Notes under the pieces: model-generated
Database searches by the model: none
Seen by the model: the letters and a program-made list of their open reading frames with translations, nothing else
Told to the model about the DNA's origin: nothing
Assembly (NCBI RefSeq): GCF_900112985.1
Contig: NZ_FONS01000008.1
Coordinates: 94,167 to 158,166 of the forward strand
Direction of reading: 5' to 3'
DNA from: Pedobacter antarcticus
Lineage (GTDB): Bacteria > Bacteroidota > Bacteroidia > Sphingobacteriales > Sphingobacteriaceae
Length of the DNA stretch: 64,000 nucleotides
Shown: one piece after another, positions 26,089 through 33,880 of the stretch
Position numbering within the stretch: the stretch's first letter is position 1
Layout: every line of letters starts with the position of its first letter
Translations under genes and position numbers: made by a program

Positions 26089-28403
26089 AGAGCCGCTGCC
26101 TGATAATTAATTACTGTTTCTCCTGTTGGAATCTGATAAACCTCATCGAATATGCTGATGTTGCTGATTTGATCTCCGGCGTTAAAAATAGTAATTTCTC
26201 CTGCCCTTATGGTAATGCTGAACTGCGTGCCCCGGAATCCTATTTTAAATGCAAATGACTGCCATTCCTGAGGTAAGAAAGGACGGAATAACAACTGACC
26301 GTTCCGCACCCGCATACCTGCAAATCCTTCTACAATACTCATCCAGGTGCCTGCCATCGACGTGATATGCAGACCATCTTCTGTATCGTTATTATAATCA
26401 TCAAGATCCAGACGCGCTGTGCGCAAATAGAATTCATAGGCTCTTGCGCCATCATTGAGTTTGGCAGCAAGAATACTGTGAACACATGGAGATAATGAGC
26501 TTTCGTGAACTGTTCTTGCTTCATAGAAGTCGAAGTTCCGGCGTAAAGCATCCAGATCATACTGATCTTCCAGGAAATACATTCCCTGTAAAACATCAGC
26601 TTGTTTAATAAAACCTGAACGCAGAATTCTATCCCAGCTCCATTTCTGATTGATCGGACGCTGTGACGCTGGCAGATCTTTGACCAGAATCTGTTCTTTA
26701 TCGAGGTAACCGTCCTGCTGAAGGAAAATACCAAGGTTCTTATCTTCCGGCAAATACATCCCAGCTGAAATCTTTGTCCATGCAGCAAATTCTTCTGCTT
26801 CATTTAGTCCTGTAGCTTCGATAAGCTCTGCTAATCTCGCAGGGTCTTCGGCACGAACGATTTCTGTAGCCTCCATCGCATAGTTGAGGCACCATACTGC
26901 CATGGTGTTAGTATACCAGTTGTTGTTAATATTATTCTCGTACTCATTTGGTCCGGTAACACCAAGCATTACATACTGTTGTTTGTCTTCACTCCAGTTT
27001 ACACGTTGTTTCCAAAAACGGGCAATACCGATCAGTACTTCAAGTCCATATTGTTTCAGGTAATCCTGATCGCCGGTATAACGGACATAATTATAAATCG
27101 CAAAAGCAATAGCCCCGTTACGGTGAATTTCTTCGAAGGTAATCTCCCATTCGTTATGGCATTCTTCACCGTTCATGGTTACCATCGGATATAGTGCAGC
27201 CCCCTTATCGAAGCCTAATTTCTGTGCATTTTCAATAGCCTTCTCCAAGTGTTTGTAACGGTAAACCAATAGATTTTTCGCTACTTCCTGATTTGCGGTG
27301 GAGAGATAAAAAGGTATACAATAAGCCTCGGTATCCCAATAGGTAGATCCTCCGTATTTTTCGCCGGTAAACCCTTTTGGTCCGATATTAAGCCTTGCAT
27401 CTTTTCCTGTATAAGTCTGGTTTAGCTGGAAGATATTAAACCGGATTGCCTGTTGTGCAGAGGTGTCTCCTTCAATCTGAATATCTCCTTCTGCCCATTT
27501 AAGTGCCCAGGCTTCAGCTTGTTCTGCTAGTAGTTTTTCAAAACCCGCAGCTGTAGCGGCGTGTAGCACTTCCTCTGCACGTGCAGAGAGTTCCGCTGCT
27601 GCATAATTCTGTGAGGAAAGGTTAGTGACAATCTTATAGATATCCAGCACATCGCCAGCCTGAAGTTCAACAGCCAGCTCTTCTGAAATATATTTATTCC
27701 GTTCTTCTGAAGATTTAAGCTCAAGTGGCTTACCATTAAGCAGGACAATTGTTTTAACTCCTGTAATAACTTCAAAGCCGGTTTTTTTAGTCCTCAATGT
27801 AAGGAACGTACCTTTTTCCGTCCGGCTTTTGCCGACTTCATCCCAGAACTTCTCATCATAGTTGGAATCTTGGTTACTGACATCCCCATCAACTACGGCC
27901 TTTAACTTAAGCGTACCGGTAAAATCCGTTGCTTTCAGTTGATAATGGAGAGCCGCTATTTCATCATTTGCCATGCTGAAAAAACGTTTGCTCTGTACTT
28001 CAACAGTACTGCCCGAAGGAATAGTGGCGACGAAATTACGCTGCAAATAACCTTTCTGCATTTGCAGTTCCCTGCGGAAAGATTTCACCTCTGCAGTATG
28101 CAAATCCAATAGGGTACCGCCGAAGTCAAACTGTAGTCCCATCCAGTTACAAGAGTTCAGCACTTTCGCAAAATATTCGGGATAACCATTCTTCCACCAG
28201 CCTACACGCGTTTTATCGGGATAATAAACACCCGCCACATAATTTCCAGAGAGACTTTCGCCTGAATAGGTCTCTTCAAAATTAGCCCGCTGACCCATAT
28301 GGCCATTACCCAGGCTAAAAATACTTTCTGATATCTGGTGAAGAGCCGGATCAAACCCTTCTTCAATAATGCTCCAGGCAGCTGCCTGTATATAATTCTT
28401 CAT
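26085..28403 (-). CDS. GH65 maltose phosphorylase
   Basis: A 772-residue cytoplasmic enzyme (no signal peptide) of glycoside hydrolase family 65. It splits maltose with phosphate into glucose and beta-glucose-1-phosphate. The N-terminal beta-sandwich is followed by an (alpha/alpha)6 barrel. The catalytic acid motif GPNEYENN places Glu487, the number reported for Lactobacillus maltose phosphorylase, and ECHNEWEITFEEIHRNG is the companion conserved block. Maltose is inferred from the adjacent beta-phosphoglucomutase and GH13 genes; trehalose or kojibiose phosphorylases share the fold. Confidence 0.92.
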   Translation of the reverse strand: MKNYIQAAAWSIIEEGFDPALHQISESIFSLGNGHMGQRANFEETYSGESLSGNYVAGVYYPDKTRVGWWKNGYPEYFAKVLNSCNWMGLQFDFGGTLLDLHTAEVKSFRRELQMQKGYLQRNFVATIPSGSTVEVQSKRFFSMANDEIAALHYQLKATDFTGTLKLKAVVDGDVSNQDSNYDEKFWDEVGKSRTEKGTFLTLRTKKTGFEVITGVKTIVLLNGKPLELKSSEERNKYISEELAVELQAGDVLDIYKIVTNLSSQNYAAAELSARAEEVLHAATAAGFEKLLAEQAEAWALKWAEGDIQIEGDTSAQQAIRFNIFQLNQTYTGKDARLNIGPKGFTGEKYGGSTYWDTEAYCIPFYLSTANQEVAKNLLVYRYKHLEKAIENAQKLGFDKGAALYPMVTMNGEECHNEWEITFEEIHRNGAIAFAIYNYVRYTGDQDYLKQYGLEVLIGIARFWKQRVNWSEDKQQYVMLGVTGPNEYENNINNNWYTNTMAVWCLNYAMEATEIVRAEDPARLAELIEATGLNEAEEFAAWTKISAGMYLPEDKNLGIFLQQDGYLDKEQILVKDLPASQRPINQKWSWDRILRSGFIKQADVLQGMYFLEDQYDLDALRRNFDFYEARTVHESSLSPCVHSILAAKLNDGARAYEFYLRTARLDLDDYNNDTEDGLHITSMAGTWMSIVEGFAGMRVRNGQLLFRPFLPQEWQSFAFKIGFRGTQFSITIRAGEITIFNAGDQISNISIFDEVYQIPTGETVINYQAAAL

Positions 28404-28524
28404 GCGTATAAACTATAGTTAACAGAAAAAATTCTGTTTTGAATGCCTGATAATTGGCCTTTTATTAATTGTTCTTTTCTTTTTTATCGCACCTGATTTG
28501 GACTTAACAGCAGCAATCAAGCTT

Positions 28525-29193
28525 TTAGCTTTTATGTTGTAAAAGTGCTTTAAGCTTTTCCAGATTGATTTTGCTGAGGTCTTCAATAACGACATCTGCC
28601 CCCGGCAGGTTTTCGGCAGTACCGATTCCAACTACGGCCATTTTTGCGGCCAGTGCGGCCTCTACTCCGGCTGCTGCATCTTCAAAAACAACACAATTTG
28701 AGGGTTCTGTTCTCAACAGTTCGGCACCCTTCAGAAAAACTTCTGGGTCCGGCTTGGAACTGGTCACCGAATTGCCATCAACAATTGCATTAAAAAAATG
28801 ACTCAAGCCGGTTCGTTCCAGAATCAACCCAGAATTTTTACTTGCTGAACCCAAAGCAACAGGTACACCCGCAGCCTGCAGTTCAGTTAACAACTTCAAA
28901 GAGCCCGGTAAAACTTCAGTGTCAGACATCTTACTAATCATTTCTACGTACCAGCTGTTTTTAAGTGCGGCGAGTTCTTCCTGCTCGGCAGCAGTTTTAG
29001 TAATGCCGCCCCAATTCAATATTTTCTCCAGGGAACGTTGTCTGTTTACGCCTTTTAACTGTTCGTTCTGAGCATGGCTAAAGTCAAACCCGAGTGAGTT
29101 AGCCAGTTTTTTCCAAGCCTGGTAGTGGTAGACTGCTGTATCGACCAAAACGCCATCTAGATCAAAAATGCAGGCAATCTGTGTTGTGTTCAT
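28525..29193 (-). CDS. pgmB: Beta-phosphoglucomutase
   Basis: A 222-residue HAD-superfamily enzyme converting beta-glucose-1-phosphate to glucose-6-phosphate. FDLDGVLVD supplies the nucleophile Asp11 and acid/base Asp13. The cap domain has the family LKGVNRQRSLEKIL segment, and the core has LGSASKNS, KPDPEVFLKGAE and VVFEDAAAGVEAA. It directly serves the product of the GH65 enzyme encoded next to it. It lies 28 bp after the SusA-like gene. A 121-bp gap with a short 7-bp hairpin (28421-28438) separates it from GH65. Confidence 0.94.
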   Translation of the reverse strand: MNTTQIACIFDLDGVLVDTAVYHYQAWKKLANSLGFDFSHAQNEQLKGVNRQRSLEKILNWGGITKTAAEQEELAALKNSWYVEMISKMSDTEVLPGSLKLLTELQAAGVPVALGSASKNSGLILERTGLSHFFNAIVDGNSVTSSKPDPEVFLKGAELLRTEPSNCVVFEDAAAGVEAALAAKMAVVGIGTAENLPGADVVIEDLSKINLEKLKALLQHKS

Positions 29194-29221
29194 CTGTTTA
29201 TAATTTGTTTTGTTTTCAGGA

Positions 29222-31081
29222 TTAATTTAATTCAAGAACCAGCGTAGTTTTCGCCGGAACGGCTATTGGCTGATCAAGTTTAAATTCAGTATTATTTATA
29301 ACATCCTTCAAGATAGTCTTATTCACCAATCTTTCAGAAAAACGTTTAGTATTCAATGTCTTAGCTGTAGAATCGGCATTCAGGATCACCATTACATCTT
29401 TTGCATCTTTATTTCCATCAGCATAACGGAAATATACATACATTCCATCTTCAGGAACGAACTGCATCATTTTCCCTGTCTGTAACGCGGGGTTATTCTT
29501 ACGGTAGTTTGCAAGCTTACTCACATAAGTCCAGGCATCCTGCTCCTGCGTGGTTCTACCTGCGGGTGTAAATTTATTCTCTTTATCGCCTTTCCAGCCA
29601 CCTGGAAAATCGGATCGCACCAAGCCATCAGGATCAGAATAATTCTTCATCAGGATCTCTGTTCCATAATACATTTGAGGAATCCCACGCAGGGTGAGGA
29701 GTAATGCTATGCCTGATTTATATTTATTGTAGTCTTCCCCGATTACAGAGTAAAATCGGCTCATATCATGGTTATCAAAATAAATTACATTCTTGTCTGC
29801 ATCCTGATATAAGAAGTCCTGAGAAATTGTATTATATAGTCTGAAGACACCATCTACCCAGCCACTTTTCCCATTTAATGCTTCAAATAGAGAGGCCTTT
29901 AATACATTGTCAGTAATTCCCGGTAAATGTGTATCGAACCCTCTGTTCACGGTATTTCCCTGAGTAAAGAAGGCCTGGGCAGGAACTGAATTTACCAGCG
30001 TTTCTCCAAAAATAGATAATGTCGGAAACTCGGCTTGAAGCCGCTTTGCCCAATCTGCCATGAACTCCGGCTCATTGTAAGCATAAGTATCCAATCTCAG
30101 CCCGTCAATACCCGCATACTCAATCCACCAGATATGATTCTGAATCAGATATTGCTGTACGAAAGGATTACGCTCATTCAAATCCGGCATACTGGATACG
30201 AACCAGCCATCCAGCATCTTTTTACGGTCTGCCAAACTAGTATGCGGATCCATAACTGGCTCATCTCTATAACTGGTCTGCGTGAATTCCGGCCATTGAT
30301 TCAGCCAGTCTTTCATTGGCAGGCTGTTGTACATCCAGTGCCCGGTTCCAATATGATTATGCACAATATCTTTAATCACTTTAAGTCCTTTACCATGCGC
30401 TTTCTCTACATAATTCTTATAGCTTTCGTTTGTTCCGTATCTCGGATCAATACGATAATGATCGGTAACTGCATATCCATGGTAGGAAGCATTTACCATA
30501 TCGTTTTCTATTTCCGGTGTCATCCAGATCGTGGTTACACCTAACTGCTTCAGATAATCTAGATGATTAACGACCCCTTGAATATCACCACCGTGACGAT
30601 AATACATGGAATCGCGGTTCAGTTTTGTTTCACGCATCCCCTTAACAACGTCATTGGACGGATCGCCATTAGAAAAACGATCCGGCATTAGCAGGTAAAT
30701 GAAGTCTTTATTTGTCACTCCCTGAATACGTCCTGCAGCATTGTCTCTGTTTTTCAGCTCGTATGTAAATTTCAGACTTGACTTCCCTTTTTGTTCCAGG
30801 TTGATTACAAATTTACCTGCTTTTGCTTCAGACTGAATATCCAGGTCAACAAACAAATAGTCTGGGTTTTCTACTGGATGTGTTTTCACTAATTTAACAC
30901 CAGGATAGTTTACTTTTAATGTGTAACCGGAAAGATCTTTACCATGTAGCATTAATTGCAGGTTTGTATTTTTCATACCCGTCCACCAAAATAAAGGCTC
31001 AACCCGTTCCAGACGGTTTTGCGCATGAATCGTTTGTACGGACAGGAAAAGGAACAGAATCAGGAATAGTTTTTTCATCAA
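29222..31081 (-). CDS. SusA-like secreted GH13 (neopullulanase/cyclomaltodextrinase type)
   Basis: A 619-residue exported GH13 enzyme. The signal peptide ends near TIHAQN (about residue 20). An N-terminal cyclomaltodextrinase-type beta domain (about 24-110) precedes the barrel, which opens with FIYLLMPDRFSNGD. Catalytic residues: nucleophile Asp331 in GLRLDTYAYNE, acid/base Glu360 in SIFGETLVN and Asp439 in YFDNHDMSRF. This layout matches Bacteroides SusA, which degrades maltodextrins in the periplasm. It follows the susE-like gene by 79 bp and leads into pgmB. Confidence 0.93.
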   Translation of the reverse strand: MMKKLFLILFLFLSVQTIHAQNRLERVEPLFWWTGMKNTNLQLMLHGKDLSGYTLKVNYPGVKLVKTHPVENPDYLFVDLDIQSEAKAGKFVINLEQKGKSSLKFTYELKNRDNAAGRIQGVTNKDFIYLLMPDRFSNGDPSNDVVKGMRETKLNRDSMYYRHGGDIQGVVNHLDYLKQLGVTTIWMTPEIENDMVNASYHGYAVTDHYRIDPRYGTNESYKNYVEKAHGKGLKVIKDIVHNHIGTGHWMYNSLPMKDWLNQWPEFTQTSYRDEPVMDPHTSLADRKKMLDGWFVSSMPDLNERNPFVQQYLIQNHIWWIEYAGIDGLRLDTYAYNEPEFMADWAKRLQAEFPTLSIFGETLVNSVPAQAFFTQGNTVNRGFDTHLPGITDNVLKASLFEALNGKSGWVDGVFRLYNTISQDFLYQDADKNVIYFDNHDMSRFYSVIGEDYNKYKSGIALLLTLRGIPQMYYGTEILMKNYSDPDGLVRSDFPGGWKGDKENKFTPAGRTTQEQDAWTYVSKLANYRKNNPALQTGKMMQFVPEDGMYVYFRYADGNKDAKDVMVILNADSTAKTLNTKRFSERLVNKTILKDVINNTEFKLDQPIAVPAKTTLVLELN

Positions 31082-31160
31082 TTTTAAATTTGCGTTTGAA
31101 CAGACACCTCTCGTTTAACCACTAAATGCCCTGAACCAGATGGCCAGGGCATTTAAGCTC

Positions 31161-32198
31161 TTATAATTTTTCTATACTGTAACTGTAGTTACCGGGCGTA
31201 CTCAACTTTAAAGTTACCCTGTAGCTGCCTGCGGCAGCAATCGGGATATTCTCCCCATTTGATTTCAATTTGCCGTCAGCAGGCTTGTTGTCACCGAAAT
31301 TCATGTCCCAATCTGCATTACCGCGGAATTTAAATGCCCCTGCGGATAAGTTCTTAGTAATAGTCCAGTTTCCGCTAACCGCATCGTAAGTTAACGGGGT
31401 ATCAGCATCCCAGGAACCGGTCGCATCACCAATAATGCCCCAAGTTGTTTTAACTGCAGAATAAGTAAGTTTCTTAGTATCAACTTTCAACAGGTAATAA
31501 CCTGCACCTTTTATGGTAATGTTCTCGCCGCCGCCTTCATTCAGTTTACCTGGAGAAGACTCACCATAATTTACATTGTCCCAGTTCGGTGCAGATGTAA
31601 ATTTGAAAGTGTTTTCTGCATCTTTTAAATAAATGTATCCTTCGTAAATTCCATTGTCTTCAACAGAAGAGATTTTTGGTGCTGTAGCAGGATCCCAGCC
31701 CTGGAAGGATCCGGGAACGTACAATGAAGGATAAGAGATTTCAACCAGATACGGTGTAACCTGTAATTTAATCACATTGCTATAGGCGGGCGCATATTTA
31801 TCACTGATAGATGCTTTAACCCTAACTTCCAGCTCGGCAGAAACTCCTGGGGTCATGCCCAGCTGATTAATCAAGCTATTCAGGTCTGCGACTGTAAATT
31901 CACGGTTTAGTTGTGCTCCGCCAGCTACTTCTTTAGGCGATTTAAAATTATTCCCGCCAAGGTCAAGTTCGACTGCATAAGAAACCCCTGCTTTAAATCC
32001 GAACGATGAGGCAGTCCAGGTAAAGTTCAGCGCTGTTTCATCTGCGTTAATTTCATCAAGAATGATGGATTGTGTGTTTACAGTCAGCGTAGGTGCAGTT
32101 CCATTACCAGCGACGACTTGCGTCTCGTCCTTTTTACAGGAAACAAACATCAGCAGGAACATACTGTACGCTATAGTATTCATGAAAATTGATTTCAT
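31161..32198 (-). CDS. SusE/SusF-like starch-binding outer-membrane lipoprotein
   Basis: A 345-residue lipoprotein. The lipobox FVSC gives acylated Cys21, followed by KKDE. A SusE N-terminal domain (about 30-150) precedes two tandem beta-sandwich modules of the SusF/SusE carbohydrate-binding kind, beginning near SLYVPGSFQGWD and TWGIIGDATGSWD. Each contains the aromatic and FKF-type residues of such modules (NTFKFTSAPNWD, GAFKFRGNADWD). It probably holds starch on the cell surface next to SusCD. It lies 13 bp after susD. Two modules fit SusE rather than the longer SusF. Confidence 0.88.
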   Translation of the reverse strand: MKSIFMNTIAYSMFLLMFVSCKKDETQVVAGNGTAPTLTVNTQSIILDEINADETALNFTWTASSFGFKAGVSYAVELDLGGNNFKSPKEVAGGAQLNREFTVADLNSLINQLGMTPGVSAELEVRVKASISDKYAPAYSNVIKLQVTPYLVEISYPSLYVPGSFQGWDPATAPKISSVEDNGIYEGYIYLKDAENTFKFTSAPNWDNVNYGESSPGKLNEGGGENITIKGAGYYLLKVDTKKLTYSAVKTTWGIIGDATGSWDADTPLTYDAVSGNWTITKNLSAGAFKFRGNADWDMNFGDNKPADGKLKSNGENIPIAAAGSYRVTLKLSTPGNYSYSIEKL

Positions 32199-32211
32199 AT
32201 CTGTATATCTT

Positions 32212-33786
32212 TTAATAACCAGGGTTTTGAGTTAAGTTAGGGTTGGCAATCAGATCTGCCGATGGTAACGGGAAAAGTGCACGTGTGGCTTCGACTCCTC
32301 TTCCACCTTTTATTCCGCCTTTAAACGGCCATAGATAGGACCCATCTGTGAACTTTCCGAAACGGATCAGGTCGGTACGTCTATAACCTTCCCAATAAAA
32401 TTCTTTAGCTCGTTCCGATAGAATCACATCCAGACTGATTGAATTCAGACGGCCGGAATCATTACCGTAAGCCCGTTGACGTAACAGATTTACATAAGCC
32501 AATGCCTGACTGTTTGTACCACCGCCGCCGCCGCGCAATACACCTTCTGCATAGTTCAGATATGCTTCCGGTAATCGGAACAGCGGAAAGTCAACTGAAC
32601 TGAATGTTCCGGCATTAGAAGGTGGCGTGATATTATTCTGAGAAACATTTCTGAATTTAATTACTGCCAAACCATCCTTGAAAACTGCGATATTATCATT
32701 TTCCAGTTTACCGGCAAAGAACATTGCCCTTTTATCAGTATTACCGCTGTAATCACCGAACATCAATGGTAAGGTAGAAGCGGAACGAATACCACCCCAT
32801 CCGCCATTTGGAACACCAAAGGAAGCCGGATCCATATCGCTGCTAATAGCAGCATTGATCAGAAAAGTTGTGCCTCCGAAATTCTGTGTGAAATTAGCAT
32901 CGTAATTGATCGCAAAAATTGTCTCTGGATTTCCCTGGTTATTGTCAGACAGAAACAGGTTTTTATACTGACTGTGTAAGCTATAACCACCACTTATAAC
33001 TTTAGACGCATAATTAACTGCCTCCGTATTTTTTGCAGTACCGATATACACCGCAGCATTCAGATAAACTCTGGATAATAACATCTGTCCGGCTGCACGG
33101 GTTGCTCTGCCGTATTCATTACTAACGGGCAGCTCATTTTCAATAGCCAGTAGTTCTGATTCGACATAGTTAAACAAATCGGCACGCTTGATTTGTTTAG
33201 GTGCAACTTTTCCAATCTCATTTGCTTCTGTAAGGAATGGTGGATTACCGAACATATCCATTAATACCCAATACTGATAAGCACGAAGGAAACGTGCTTC
33301 TGCACGCGCGGCCGTAATATCTGATGCATCGGCACCAGAAATATTCCTGGAAGCCAGTTTCTCTGGCGTACTTTCTCTCAAAAATTCATTCGCAAGTGTA
33401 ATCTGGTAGATACTGCGGGTATATAATCCCTGCAGTATAATATTGTCAGAAGTATAAGTCTGATAGTTCAGATCGAACACTCCGGGATCATTCCAAACAC
33501 AAAGGGCTTCATCGGTTGTCAGTTCCTGTGCATTCCAGTATAATCTGAAAAAGTCAGAGGCACCTGCGTCAATACCGCCAAGGTCGCTGTCGCCGGAACC
33601 TTTACCACTGGTTGTCGCAAAACTGGCATAAACCTTAAATAAGACCTGTTTGTAACCTTCCGGAGTAGAATAAACTTGATCTGCCGTGATGTCATTTGTA
33701 GGTTTCAGATTAAGATCTTTTTTACAAGCCGTAAGAGAAGCTAATAGGATGGCTCCTCCGGTTAATATTTTATGTAATGTTTTCAT
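32212..33786 (-). CDS. SusD/RagB-family nutrient-binding outer-membrane lipoprotein
   Basis: A 524-residue surface lipoprotein with lipobox SLTAC (Cys21) followed by KKDLNLKPTN. The TPR-like helical SusD fold is shown by AEARFLRAYQYWVLMDMFGNPP, ELLAIENELP, RLPEAYLNYAEG and the C-terminal SERAKEFYWEGYRRTDLIRFG. It caps the SusC channel and binds the glycan. Given the neighbours, starch or maltodextrin is the expected ligand. It starts 94 bp after the susC stop. Confidence 0.95.
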   Translation of the reverse strand: MKTLHKILTGGAILLASLTACKKDLNLKPTNDITADQVYSTPEGYKQVLFKVYASFATTSGKGSGDSDLGGIDAGASDFFRLYWNAQELTTDEALCVWNDPGVFDLNYQTYTSDNIILQGLYTRSIYQITLANEFLRESTPEKLASRNISGADASDITAARAEARFLRAYQYWVLMDMFGNPPFLTEANEIGKVAPKQIKRADLFNYVESELLAIENELPVSNEYGRATRAAGQMLLSRVYLNAAVYIGTAKNTEAVNYASKVISGGYSLHSQYKNLFLSDNNQGNPETIFAINYDANFTQNFGGTTFLINAAISSDMDPASFGVPNGGWGGIRSASTLPLMFGDYSGNTDKRAMFFAGKLENDNIAVFKDGLAVIKFRNVSQNNITPPSNAGTFSSVDFPLFRLPEAYLNYAEGVLRGGGGGTNSQALAYVNLLRQRAYGNDSGRLNSISLDVILSERAKEFYWEGYRRTDLIRFGKFTDGSYLWPFKGGIKGGRGVEATRALFPLPSADLIANPNLTQNPGY

Positions 33787-33880
33787 TCGTATATTTTTTA
33801 AGCAGTTGTATGTTTCAGAACTGATTCCCGACTTTAAAATCAGAAATCAGCTGATCACTCAACCGGCGATCAAAATTTGA

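Noticed and set aside
26339..26803. 154-codon leftward open frame
   Set aside because: Lies in another frame of the GH65 gene, which is fully conserved across the stretch.
28419..28631. 70-codon leftward open frame in the pgmB-GH65 gap
   Set aside because: Mostly overlaps the pgmB 3' end in another frame; Lys/Ser-rich without similarity. The remaining gap looks non-coding.
30035..30544. 169-codon rightward open frame
   Set aside because: Antisense to the catalytic barrel of the SusA-like GH13 gene; no recognisable motif.
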